From: Desulfarculaceae bacterium
Lineage (GTDB): Bacteria; Desulfobacterota; Desulfarculia; Desulfarculales; Desulfarculaceae
Length of the DNA: 64,000 bases
Assembly (NCBI GenBank): GCA_020444545.1
Contig: JAHLKT010000002.1
Coordinates: 650,870-714,869, forward strand
Reading direction: 5' to 3'
The position numbers and the translations under genes were made by a program. This document shows positions 16,615 to 24,184 of the stretch, in pieces. The notes below the pieces were generated by a model. The model saw nothing but the letters and a program-made list of their open reading frames with translations. It did not search any database and was not told the DNA's origin. The first letter of the stretch is position 1, and every line of letters starts with the position of its first letter.

Positions 16615-18770
16615 AAGCCCCCCGCGAGGTCACCTTTCAGGGCCGGGTGAAGCGCATTACCTTTTCCAATCCGGAAAACGGCTACACCGTGGCCAAGGTG
16701 GAGGGCGAGGGCCGCCTGGGCCTCACCACCCTGGTGGGACGCATGCCCGGGATAACCGAGGGCCAGGACGTGGAGGTCAAGGGCAAGGAGTCGACCCACC
16801 CCAAGTTCGGGCCTCAGATAGAGGTGGAGGAGTGCAAGATCAAGCTGCCCTCCGACGCCGAAGGGGTGGAGCGCTACCTAGCCTCGGGCCTGATCAAGGG
16901 CGTGGGGCCGGTGTTGGCCAAGGCCATCGTGAAAACCCTGGGCCCCCTGGCCGTGGACATCATCCTGGAGAGCCCCAAGCGCCTGGCCGAGGTGCCCGGG
17001 GTGGGGCCCAAGCGGGCCACGGTCATCGCCGAGGCGGTGGTGGCCCACGGCGCCTTGCGCGACTTGATGGTTTTCCTGCAAGCCCACGGGGTGGCCGCCG
17101 GCACGGCGCTGCGCATCTTCCGGCGTTACGGGGCCGGGGCTCTGGACGTGGTGCAAACTAAACCCCACCGTCTGGCCGCCGACATCCGGGGCATCGGTTT
17201 CGCCACGGCTGACGCCATTGCGGCCAAGCTGGGCATTGCCCACGATCACCCCGAGCGCTTGCAGGCCGGTTTGCTGTGGATTCTGAACCAGGCCCGCGAC
17301 GAGGGGCATGTTTACTTGCCCTATGAGGAGCTGATCGAGCGTACCGCTGAACAGCTCCGTGTTTCGCGCGAGCTTCTGGGCCCGGCCTTTGCCCGCTTGC
17401 ACGCGGAGCAGGAGATCGTGGCCGAGGACCTGCCCGAGGGCGGCCGCGCGGTGTACCTTCGGGGCCTGCACCTCATGGAAGGCCTGGCCGCCAGGGAGCT
17501 GGCCCGCATCGCCGGGCAGCCGGGCCTGCTCACCCCGGAGCGCGCGGCCAAAGCGGTAGAGTGGGCCGGAGGGCAGCTCTCGGTGCAGCCCTCTCTGCGC
17601 CAGGCCAAGGCATTGGAGGGCTTGCTCACCGCCGGGCTTTCGGTGCTCACCGGCGGGCCGGGCACCGGCAAGACCACCCTGGTGCGCGCGGTTATAAAAG
17701 TGGCCAAACGCATGGGTCTGTACGTGGCCTTGGCCGCGCCCACGGGCCGGGCGGCCAAGCGCCTGAGCCAGGCCAGCGGCATGGAAGCCTCCACCCTGCA
17801 CCGTCTCCTGGAGTTCAGCCCCAAGGAGAACCGCTTTTTGCGCGGCCCGGAAAAGCCCCTGGAGCACGGCCTCATCGTGGTGGACGAGTCCTCCATGATC
17901 GATATCTGGCTGGGCGCCCATCTGGCCGCCGCCGTGGGGCCCACCAGCCGCCTGCTCTTGGTGGGCGACGCGGACCAGCTCCCGCCCGTGGGGCCGGGCC
18001 TGTTCTTTCGACAGATCATGGACTCGGGCGCGGCCCACGTGGCCCGGCTCACCGAGATCTTCCGCCAGGACGAGAGCGGACTTATCGTGGCCAACGCCCA
18101 CCGCATCCTGCACGGCCAGATGCCCCGCCTGCCTTCGCGGGACGGGGAGGGCGACTTCTTCTTCATCGAGCAGAAAGACCCGGTCCGGGCGGCGGAGATC
18201 ATCCGCGAGCTGGTGGCCGCGCGGCTGCCCGCCCGCTTTGGCTTGGACCCGCACCAGGATATCCAGGTGCTGGCCCCCATGCACAAGGGCAACCTGGGTT
18301 GCTCGCACCTCAACGCCCTGCTGCGCGCCGCCCTGAACCCTGCGGCCCAGGGCAAGCCCGGCCTGGCCGTGGGCGACCGGGTCATGCAGGTGCGCAACAA
18401 CTACGACCTTGAAGTTTTCAACGGGGACATGGGCTTGGTGAAGAGCGAGGATGACGAGGGCCTCAACGTGGGAATGGACCGGGGCCTGGTGAGCTACGCC
18501 CCGGCCGACCTGGAGGACCTGACCCTGGCCTACGCGGTGACGGTGCACAAGAGTCAGGGCAGCGAGTACCCCTGCGTGGTCATCGCCCTGGCCAATGAGC
18601 ACTACATCCTGCTCAACCGGCCCCTGCTTTATACCGCCGTTACAAGAGGCAAAGGCTTGGTGGTCATCGTGGGGCAGCGCTCGGCTCTGCGGCGGGCGGT
18701 GGAGCACGACCAGCCCACCCAGCGCTACGCCGCCCTGGACGCCAAGATCAGGCGATGCCTCGCCGCCTGA
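16611..18770 (+). CDS. recD2: RecD2-type ATP-dependent DNA helicase
   Basis: 5'-3' superfamily 1 helicase of 719 residues. The N-terminal OB-like segment (FQGRVKRITFSNPENGYTVAKV) and helix-hairpin-helix repeats (ASGLIKGVGPVLAKAI and LAEVPGVGPKRA) mark the long RecD2 form rather than RecD of RecBCD. Walker A GGPGTGKTTL contains Lys354; motif II is VVDESSMIDI, motif III LVGDADQLPPVGPG, and motifs V and VI are VHKSQGSEYP and YTAVTRGK. Its ATG overlaps the addA stop. RecD2 usually acts without RecBC; here its coupling to addBA suggests joint use in end processing, which is inference. Confidence 0.93.
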   Translation: MKAPREVTFQGRVKRITFSNPENGYTVAKVEGEGRLGLTTLVGRMPGITEGQDVEVKGKESTHPKFGPQIEVEECKIKLPSDAEGVERYLASGLIKGVGPVLAKAIVKTLGPLAVDIILESPKRLAEVPGVGPKRATVIAEAVVAHGALRDLMVFLQAHGVAAGTALRIFRRYGAGALDVVQTKPHRLAADIRGIGFATADAIAAKLGIAHDHPERLQAGLLWILNQARDEGHVYLPYEELIERTAEQLRVSRELLGPAFARLHAEQEIVAEDLPEGGRAVYLRGLHLMEGLAARELARIAGQPGLLTPERAAKAVEWAGGQLSVQPSLRQAKALEGLLTAGLSVLTGGPGTGKTTLVRAVIKVAKRMGLYVALAAPTGRAAKRLSQASGMEASTLHRLLEFSPKENRFLRGPEKPLEHGLIVVDESSMIDIWLGAHLAAAVGPTSRLLLVGDADQLPPVGPGLFFRQIMDSGAAHVARLTEIFRQDESGLIVANAHRILHGQMPRLPSRDGEGDFFFIEQKDPVRAAEIIRELVAARLPARFGLDPHQDIQVLAPMHKGNLGCSHLNALLRAALNPAAQGKPGLAVGDRVMQVRNNYDLEVFNGDMGLVKSEDDEGLNVGMDRGLVSYAPADLEDLTLAYAVTVHKSQGSEYPCVVIALANEHYILLNRPLLYTAVTRGKGLVVIVGQRSALRRAVEHDQPTQRYAALDAKIRRCLAA

Positions 18771-18782
18771 GAAGCTTGGGTT

Positions 18783-19304
18783 TTAATATAGGTCCGCGAA
18801 GAGCGTCTTGACCAGGTCGGCGAACTGCTCGCCATAGGCCTTGCAGTCGGCCAGGGCGCGCTCGTCGGGCTCGCCGATGGCCAGAGGGCCGAAGTGGCCG
18901 CCGGTCTTGATGCCCTGAATCACCATGCCGTGGATCATCAGGCCCAGGGTCATGCTGATCAGGGTGGTCTCGCCGCCGCCGCCTATGCCGCCGGTGCTGG
19001 CGAAGACGCCCGCGGCCTTGCCCACCAACATGCCCTTGCCAAAGTACTTGATGCTCTCATCCAGGAACTGCTTCACCGGAGCGGCCATGGTGCCGAAGTA
19101 GCAAGGCGAGCCCAAGAGCAGGCCGTCCGCGCCGGGCAGCTTGGCCAGGGCCTCGTCGCCCACCTTTTCCAGGACCGCCTCGCAGCCGGAGGCCTCCACC
19201 GCCGCTGCCAGGGCCTCGGCCATCTTGCGGGTGTTGCCTCCATGGGAATGGTAGGCAATGAGAATCTGGGGAAGGTTGGCATCCAGAGTCATCATTCTGG
19301 GCAT
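18783..19304 (-). CDS. Flavodoxin-like FMN protein (paralogue 2)
   Basis: 173 residues, close relative of the protein at 6909-7391. Shared segments include SHGGNTRKMAEALA, LLLGSPCYFG and FASTGGIGGGGE, plus a common stretch from GGHFGPL through GEPDER. It carries ~13 extra N-terminal residues. The ATG at 19304 has TAGGAG nine bases upstream; a shorter form from an internal Met is possible. It lies convergent to recD2 with a 12-base gap and downstream of pyrR with a 56-base gap. A flavin electron-transfer or quinone-reductase role is likely; partner unknown. Confidence 0.83.
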   Translation of the reverse strand: MPRMMTLDANLPQILIAYHSHGGNTRKMAEALAAAVEASGCEAVLEKVGDEALAKLPGADGLLLGSPCYFGTMAAPVKQFLDESIKYFGKGMLVGKAAGVFASTGGIGGGGETTLISMTLGLMIHGMVIQGIKTGGHFGPLAIGEPDERALADCKAYGEQFADLVKTLFADLY

Positions 19305-19360
19305 GGCTGCTCGCTCCTATATTTTGGAAATGGCCGGAGTTTCCGGCGAAGGGTTTGGGC

Positions 19361-19942
19361 CTACTCGCGGTACTTGCCCGGCTCCAGGAGCACGTGGTCC
19401 TTGGCGGGCTCGGGGTAGAGGAACACGTTCACCGACTCGTTGCGCTCGGTGTTCAGGCTCAGGCCGGTGTGGTCGGGCTGGATGGGCATCTCGCGATGAC
19501 CCCGGTCCACCAACACGGCCAGCTCCACCGAGGCGGGGCGGCCCAGGGAGAACAGCGCCTCGAGGGCGGCGCGCACCGTGCGGCCCGAGAAGATCACGTC
19601 GTCTATGAGCACCAAACGGCGCTCGGCCACAGGGAAGCTGATCACCGTGTCGTTGAGCTTGGGAACCTGCCTTAGGCGGGTCCAGTCGTCGCGGTAAAAG
19701 GCGATGTCCACCAGGCCCTTGTCCAGCTCCAGGCCGGGGCGGCCCAGGCGGGCGGCCATGGCCGCCTCCAGGCGCCTGAGCAGCAGGTCGCCGCCGGTGT
19801 GGATGCCCACCAGGGCCAGGCCGGAGGGGTCCGCGTGGCGGGCCAGGATGCCGGCCGCGATGCGGTCGATGCCCGCGGCGATGTCCTGGTCGTCGAATAC
19901 CAGGCGCGGTTTTCGGGCTGGGGCGGTCTGCGTGTTGCTCAA
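19361..19942 (-). CDS. pyrR: PyrR-type uracil phosphoribosyltransferase / regulator
   Basis: Phosphoribosyltransferase-fold protein of 193 residues. The PRPP loop is RLVLIDDVIFSGRTVRAAL, and other family segments are LVGIHTGGDLLLRRL, ITFYRDD-like IAFYRDDW and VLVDRGHREMPIQPDHTG. PyrR binds pyr-operon leader RNA in Gram-positives and also has uracil phosphoribosyltransferase activity. No other pyr gene is in the window, so only the enzymatic role can be assumed here. It begins at TTG with an AGGA site; a good sigma-70 promoter lies 57 bases further upstream. Confidence 0.9.
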   Translation of the reverse strand: MSNTQTAPARKPRLVFDDQDIAAGIDRIAAGILARHADPSGLALVGIHTGGDLLLRRLEAAMAARLGRPGLELDKGLVDIAFYRDDWTRLRQVPKLNDTVISFPVAERRLVLIDDVIFSGRTVRAALEALFSLGRPASVELAVLVDRGHREMPIQPDHTGLSLNTERNESVNVFLYPEPAKDHVLLEPGKYRE

Positions 19943-19998
19943 GGTTTTGTTTCCTGCCGATGTTTCCGTGCCATGGGGCGGGCCGCCGGAAAGTATGA

Positions 19999-20027
19999 TT
20001 GATAGCAGGCCGTTAAGGCGCTGTCAA
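19999..20027 (-). promoter_or_regulatory. Sigma-70-like promoter of pyrR
   Basis: On the minus strand TTGACA (20027-20022), a 17-base spacer and TATCAA (20004-19999). It is a consensus -35 with a good -10, 57 bases upstream of the pyrR start and divergent to the promoter of the secreted-protein gene. Confidence 0.65.
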
Positions 20028-20082
20028 GAAACATTGCCGAGTAAGGCCCTTGCCATCATAAGCCCTTCGCCGGGACAGAAGG

Positions 20083-20112
20083 TTGACCTACGGTAAAAGA
20101 CCCATCTAATAT
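20083..20112 (+). promoter_or_regulatory. Sigma-70-like promoter of secreted repeat protein
   Basis: TTGACC (20083-20088), an 18-base spacer and TAATAT (20107-20112), placing a transcription start about 70 bases before the ATG at 20191. Confidence 0.55.
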
Positions 20113-20190
20113 TGGGATTTTATTTAAGAGGAAACCAAGGCATGCGTGATCTTTATGTTGAGAGGGTTGCACGCTTGGAGGTATGAGGAC

Positions 20191-20991
20191 ATGATGCACC
20201 GCCTGGACATGACCCGTAAATTCCTGGCCCTGGGCTTGCTGGCCACGGCTCTGGCCCTTTGTTGCCCCGCGCCCGGCTGGGCGAGAATCAAGACAGTAAG
20301 CTTGTATCAGGTTTCCTTCCAGCCGGTTTACAACATCGATTACGACACCTGGTGCTATTCAGAGGCGGTTCGCATCAAGGTGACGGGCAGGAAGATGGGA
20401 TCTTTTGTCACCGTGACCGGGCACGACAACTCCCGGCTCCAACTCCGGGTGAACAAGGGGCCTTGGACCAACCGCACCCAGGTCATGAATTTCGAGCGGG
20501 GCGACACGGTGCGGCTCAGGTTCAAGACCCGGCCTTACCTATGGTCCACCCCAGCGGGCAAGATCAACAAGATCAAGGTGATCTTCGGGCCCATTCCCAA
20601 GCCGAACAAGGTGGTCTATTGGTTGGTGAGGGAACGGCCCCAGAAAAAAGTGAGCTTGGCCATATACGGGACTCACACAATTGGCGCGTTACCGCGCGTG
20701 CAAAACGTCGCCCCGGGCCGCACCTACGCCTCGACCAATGTGACCATCAAGGGATGCCGTGGTAAGGCCTGGATCTATGCGGCCGCCGAGGACCGGGGCG
20801 GAAAGGGCACTGAGCGCATCATGCTCAACAACCGCTGGTACCGCACTCATAGCATGCAGGTTCCCTGCGGCAGCACGGTGTGTTTTGCGATGCAAGCGCC
20901 CAGCCAGTACAGTAAGGTACGCAAGCTGAAGATACGCATCGAGAACCAGCGCCTGTATTGGCTGGTCATCAACAAACCCCGTGGCGATTAA
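20191..20991 (+). CDS. Secreted protein with two related domains, unknown function
   Basis: 266 residues, no recognised family. A signal peptide (MTRKFLALGLLATALALC, cleavage near GWA-RI) precedes two beta-rich units that look like a duplication. Each runs from a V-x-I-K strand, through a polar N-x-W motif (NKGPWTN / NNRWYRT) and a 'GDTV/GSTV' turn, to a K-I-K-V/I strand and the identical ending YWLV (VVYWLVRERP / RLYWLVINKP). The N-terminal unit has a Cys in its first strand region and the second has three. The ATG at 20191 has GGAGG nine bases upstream. Export to the periplasm or beyond is expected; RidA follows after 18 bases. Confidence 0.72.
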   Translation: MMHRLDMTRKFLALGLLATALALCCPAPGWARIKTVSLYQVSFQPVYNIDYDTWCYSEAVRIKVTGRKMGSFVTVTGHDNSRLQLRVNKGPWTNRTQVMNFERGDTVRLRFKTRPYLWSTPAGKINKIKVIFGPIPKPNKVVYWLVRERPQKKVSLAIYGTHTIGALPRVQNVAPGRTYASTNVTIKGCRGKAWIYAAAEDRGGKGTERIMLNNRWYRTHSMQVPCGSTVCFAMQAPSQYSKVRKLKIRIENQRLYWLVINKPRGD

Positions 20992-21009
20992 AGCCCAAGG
21001 AAACATCTT

Positions 21010-21387
21010 ATGAGCATACACAGCGACAAGGCCCCGGCGGCCATCGGCCCCTACAGCCAGGCCCGTTGGGCGGGCGACATCCTTTACACCTCGGGCCAGT
21101 TGGGCGTGGACCCGGCCAGCGGCGAGTTTGTGGACGGCGGCGTGGCCGGGCAGGCCCGCCAGGCGCTCACCAATTTGGGCGCGGTATTGGAGGCGGCCGA
21201 TCTGGGCTGGGGGCAGGTGGTCAAGACCACGGTGTTCCTGACCGACATGGGCGACTTCGCCGCGGTGAACGAGGTTTACGCCAGCTTCTTCGAGGGCGCG
21301 GCAGCCCTCCCGGCCCGCTCCTGCATCGCCGTGGCCGGGCTGCCCCGGGGCGGCCTGGTGGAGGTGGAACTGGTGGCCCGCCGCTAG
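21010..21387 (+). CDS. ridA: RidA-family enamine/imine deaminase
   Basis: 125-residue YjgF/YER057c/UK114 protein that hydrolyses reactive 2-aminoacrylate-type intermediates produced by PLP enzymes. Family landmarks are IGPYSQA near the start, SGQLGVDPASGEF, the QARQALTNLGAVLEAADLGW segment, KTTVFLTDM and the substrate-carboxylate Arg in PARSCIAVAGLPRGGLVEVEL. Cytoplasmic homotrimer by analogy. The stop TAG shares a CTAG with the stop of the convergent hotdog gene. Confidence 0.95.
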   Translation: MSIHSDKAPAAIGPYSQARWAGDILYTSGQLGVDPASGEFVDGGVAGQARQALTNLGAVLEAADLGWGQVVKTTVFLTDMGDFAAVNEVYASFFEGAAALPARSCIAVAGLPRGGLVEVELVARR

Positions 21388-21818
21388 GCCGGCCTCATCT
21401 GGATCAGATAGTTGGCCCGGGCCCGGGCCACGAGTTGGCCGTCCTGGTTGCTCACGCTGAACTGGAGCACCGCCTTGCCGCGCCGCTCGTTGTCCGGGGC
21501 CAGGCCGAGCACTTCGGCCTCCACCGTGACCCGGTCGCCCAGGTAGGTCCAACGGGTGAAGCGCAGGTCCTCGAAGCCCATCACCGCCACCACGTGATCG
21601 AACAGGCCGGTACGCTGCACCAGGCCCATGGCCACGCTCAGAAGCATGAGGCCGGGCACCACCCGTTTGGGGTGCCCCTCGGCCTTGGCCGCATCCAGGC
21701 TGGTGAACATGGCCAGTTCCAGGCCGGTGGAGGCCACGAAGCCGTCGATGTGCTCGCCGCTGATCTCCCGCTCCGGGCTGGTCAGGCGCTCTCCGGTCTG
21801 CAATTCCTGCCAATACAT
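21384..21818 (-). CDS. MaoC-like hotdog-fold dehydratase
   Basis: 144 residues in a single hotdog domain. An N-terminal 'WQELQTGERLTSPEREIS' segment is typical of MaoC (R)-enoyl-CoA hydratases. The long helix region (ISGEHIDGFVASTGL) and VVPGLMLLSVAMGLVQ follow. The catalytic Asp/His pair of true (R)-hydratases (DxNPxH) is not clear: the segment reads TSLDAAKAEGHPKR, so Asp and His are present but more widely placed. Activity on acyl-CoA is therefore only probable. It starts three bases after the stop of the lipoprotein gene. Confidence 0.75.
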   Translation of the reverse strand: MYWQELQTGERLTSPEREISGEHIDGFVASTGLELAMFTSLDAAKAEGHPKRVVPGLMLLSVAMGLVQRTGLFDHVVAVMGFEDLRFTRWTYLGDRVTVEAEVLGLAPDNERRGKAVLQFSVSNQDGQLVARARANYLIQMRPA

Positions 21819-21820
21819 GG

Positions 21821-22216
21821 CTACCACGGCCCCCAGTCGTTCCAGCCGCCCGAGGTGGTCCGGTCGCCGGAGATGTATTCCAAACGCTCCTGGCCGGTGG
21901 CCAGGTAATGCTCCCAGGCCCTGTCGCGGTAGCGCTGGTAATCCGCGTAATCGCCCACGTAGAGGCAGCCGCAGCCGCCCGCGTCGGCGTACACGTACCA
22001 GTCCTGGCCCTGGCGCTTGATCTTGAAGATCTTGTGCTGGGGCAGGCTGTCCAGGTGGGCCTTCTGGGCCGGGGTTTTGGGGTTTTGGATGTTGAAGCCC
22101 GAGGCAACCAGCACGCCGCCGGTCTCCTGGGCGTGGTTCTCCTGGACCGTGGCGCAGCCGGTCAACAGCAGCAGGGCAGCGCAGAGCAGCCATAGTCGTC
22201 GCATGTGATTTCTCAT
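21821..22216 (-). CDS. Small lipoprotein with Gly-Cys-rich central motif
   Basis: 131 residues with a lipobox LLTGCA near residue 21. The mature part is short, contains a CGCLYVGDYADYQRY segment and ends in WNDWGPW. Attachment to the outer membrane or periplasmic face is expected. No enzymatic motif is seen. The ATG at 22216 follows the P1-peptidase stop by two bases; a second Met four codons on is an alternative start. Co-transcribed with the peptidase and the hotdog gene. Confidence 0.72.
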   Translation of the reverse strand: MRNHMRRLWLLCAALLLLTGCATVQENHAQETGGVLVASGFNIQNPKTPAQKAHLDSLPQHKIFKIKRQGQDWYVYADAGGCGCLYVGDYADYQRYRDRAWEHYLATGQERLEYISGDRTTSGGWNDWGPW

Positions 22217-22218
22217 AT

Positions 22219-23223
22219 TCAGCGGTTTTCCAGGTCAGAGAAGCAAGGCCAGCCGCCCAGGCTCTCGGCGGCAAGAAGGCCTCGGATGATGGCCCGGCTC
22301 AAGCAGTCGGCCGCGGCCCGGCCGATCTCGGTGAGCGCCGTGGCCGCCGGCGGGCCGAACAATCCCGGGGGCGAGGGCAGGGGACGGCCGTGGGTGCTCA
22401 GGGCGAAGACGGTGTCCCCGTCGAACATGGTGTGGGCCGGGCGGATGGCCCGGGCCAGGCCGTCCTGGGCCATCTGGGCCATTTTGGTGCACTGGGCCTT
22501 GTCCAGGGCCGCGTCGGTGGCCACCACCGCTATGGTGGTGTTCTTGGCCGGCTGGGGCGGCCAGGGAGGCAACACCTTGGCAGCGCGCGCGGGGCCGAAC
22601 TCATTCGCCACTTCCAAACGCTCCTCCCACAAGCGGCCCGTGGCCGGGTTCAGGAGAGAGCCCAGGGAGTTGATCGCCACCAGGGCGGCTATGGTTGTGC
22701 CGTCTTCCAGCACCTCGCTGGCCGAGCCCAGGCCGCCCTTGACCCCGCCGGCCACCGCGCCCATGCCCGCGCCCACACAGCCCAAGGCCACGGGTTCGCC
22801 GCTTGTCGCCTCGCAGGCCAGGCGGCCCCACTCCGGCGACACCGGGGGCACGAAGTCAGCCCCCCGGCCCAGATCGAAGAGCACTGCCGCCGGCACGATG
22901 GGAGCCACGTGCCCCTGGTCGTCCAGGGGGAAGCCCAGGCCGTGCTCGGCCAGCCAGCGGGCCGCGCCGTCCGCGCAGGCCAGGCCATAGGTGGAGCCGC
23001 CGGTGAGCACCACCGCCTGCACCCGTTCCACCAAGTTGATGGGGTCCAAGAGGTCGGTCTCGCGGGTGCCGGGAGCCGCGCCGCGCACGTCCACCCCGGC
23101 CACCGCTCCCTCGGGCGGGCAGAGCACCACCGTGCAGCCGCTCAGGGCCGCGCGGTCGTGGTGGCAGCCTACCTTGAGGCCGGATACGTCGGTCAGGTCG
23201 TTGTTGGGGCCGGTCGTGGTCAC
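22219..23223 (-). CDS. P1/DmpA-family N-terminal nucleophile aminopeptidase
   Basis: 334 residues similar to L-aminopeptidase D-Ala-esterase/amidase (DmpA) proteins, which self-cleave to expose a Ser nucleophile. The expected cleavage region is GGVKGGLGSASEVLEDG, giving the Ser after GGLG. Other family segments are DVSGLKVGCHHD, AVVLTGGSTYGLA and TTIAVVATDAALDKAQ. No signal peptide is visible, so it is likely cytoplasmic. The GTG start has GGAGG upstream. Substrates of the family are small peptides and amides. First gene of a three-gene minus-strand set. Confidence 0.87.
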   Translation of the reverse strand: MTTTGPNNDLTDVSGLKVGCHHDRAALSGCTVVLCPPEGAVAGVDVRGAAPGTRETDLLDPINLVERVQAVVLTGGSTYGLACADGAARWLAEHGLGFPLDDQGHVAPIVPAAVLFDLGRGADFVPPVSPEWGRLACEATSGEPVALGCVGAGMGAVAGGVKGGLGSASEVLEDGTTIAALVAINSLGSLLNPATGRLWEERLEVANEFGPARAAKVLPPWPPQPAKNTTIAVVATDAALDKAQCTKMAQMAQDGLARAIRPAHTMFDGDTVFALSTHGRPLPSPPGLFGPPAATALTEIGRAAADCLSRAIIRGLLAAESLGGWPCFSDLENR

Positions 23224-23406
23224 GGTATCACCTCCAAGCGATGCAGCCTGATATTAGGCAGGTTTGGCCGCGCTTGGCCAGTGGTTGTTTAGGGGCGGCG
23301 GCAAAAGGGCGGGCAGGGCGCCTTTGGGCTTGTTTCCAAACGGCGACTCTGGCAGCTTGGGGTTGCGCCCCGGCGCGTCAAGACCACCGCCTTGCGGAGA
23401 GAGACC

Positions 23407-24006
23407 ATGCGCCTGAAATCGATCCTGTCCCTGCTGCTAATCGCCCTGTTGCTCCTGGCGGGCTGCGCCGTTCAATCTCAGCTGAACCGTAGCGAGCTGA
23501 AGCCGGGCTACCAGGCCGAGCCCCTGAAGCGGGTGATGGTGGTGGGCTGGTTCGAGGACCGCACCAACCGCATCAAGTTCGAGAACGAGTTCGTGCACCA
23601 GTTCCGCCAGCACGGGGCCACGGCCGTCACTAGCCTGGCGGTGCTATCCAAGGCCAAGGAATACGACAAGGCCGAGATTATGCGCCAGGCCAAGCTGCAA
23701 AAGGTGCAGGCCATCTTCGCGGGCTATCTGCTGGTCATGGACGCGGCGGACAAGTCCACTCCCACCTACAACCAAGATTTCTACAGCATTGCCCCGGGCA
23801 TCAACCCCTCCTCCCGGGTGCCCACTAGCTACTCCCAGGTGCAGCACAAGATTCGCATCATCACCCAGCTCTTTGACCTGAAAAACAAGAAGCCCTACTG
23901 GTCGGCCGAGACCCAGATCGAGAAGGCCGAGACCGTGGGCGACGTGCTGCAGAACCTGGCCATTACGGTCATGGGCGACCTAAAGGCCAAGGGGCTGGTT
24001 AGGTAA
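23407..24006 (+). CDS. DUF4136-like lipoprotein
   Basis: 199 residues with a signal sequence and lipobox LLLAGCAV (Cys near 20). The mature domain starts with a V-M-V-V-G strand and alternates strands and helices (VMVVGWFEDRTNRIKFENEF, HGATAVTSLAVLSKAKEYD, VQAIFAGYLLVM, KIRIITQLFDLKNKKPYWSAE). This resembles outer-membrane lipoproteins of the DUF4136 type. The ATG at 23407 has GGAG seven bases upstream, preferred over the in-frame codon five residues earlier. A second lipoprotein of similar layout lies at 51704-52318. Role unknown. Confidence 0.72.
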   Translation: MRLKSILSLLLIALLLLAGCAVQSQLNRSELKPGYQAEPLKRVMVVGWFEDRTNRIKFENEFVHQFRQHGATAVTSLAVLSKAKEYDKAEIMRQAKLQKVQAIFAGYLLVMDAADKSTPTYNQDFYSIAPGINPSSRVPTSYSQVQHKIRIITQLFDLKNKKPYWSAETQIEKAETVGDVLQNLAITVMGDLKAKGLVR

Positions 24007-24121
24007 GTAGCTGTAGAAAAAAGGGTGGGGCATATAGCGCTTTCCGGCCCCCGGAACGCAAAGCCGTGCCCCGGCCTCTAATCCCGCGGGGCCAGCACCA
24101 CCGCCTCGCCGCCAGATAGAA

Positions 24122-24153
24122 ACAGGCCCCGGCCATTGCTGACCGGGGCCTGT
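24122..24153. terminator. Strong hairpin between lipoprotein gene and PEPCK
   Basis: Perfect 11-bp stem ACAGGCCCCGG (24122-24132) / CCGGGGCCTGT (24143-24153), 10-base loop. On the minus strand it is followed by TTTCTAT, so it serves the PEP carboxykinase transcript best, but it may also stop the convergent lipoprotein transcript. Confidence 0.75.
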
Positions 24154-24184
24154 GGTTTGTGCGAAGCGGGGTGGGGAAGGGGCC

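Noticed and set aside
19943-20190. PyrR-binding leader element near pyrR
   Set aside because: No PyrR anti-antiterminator loop sequence was seen and no pyr biosynthetic genes follow.
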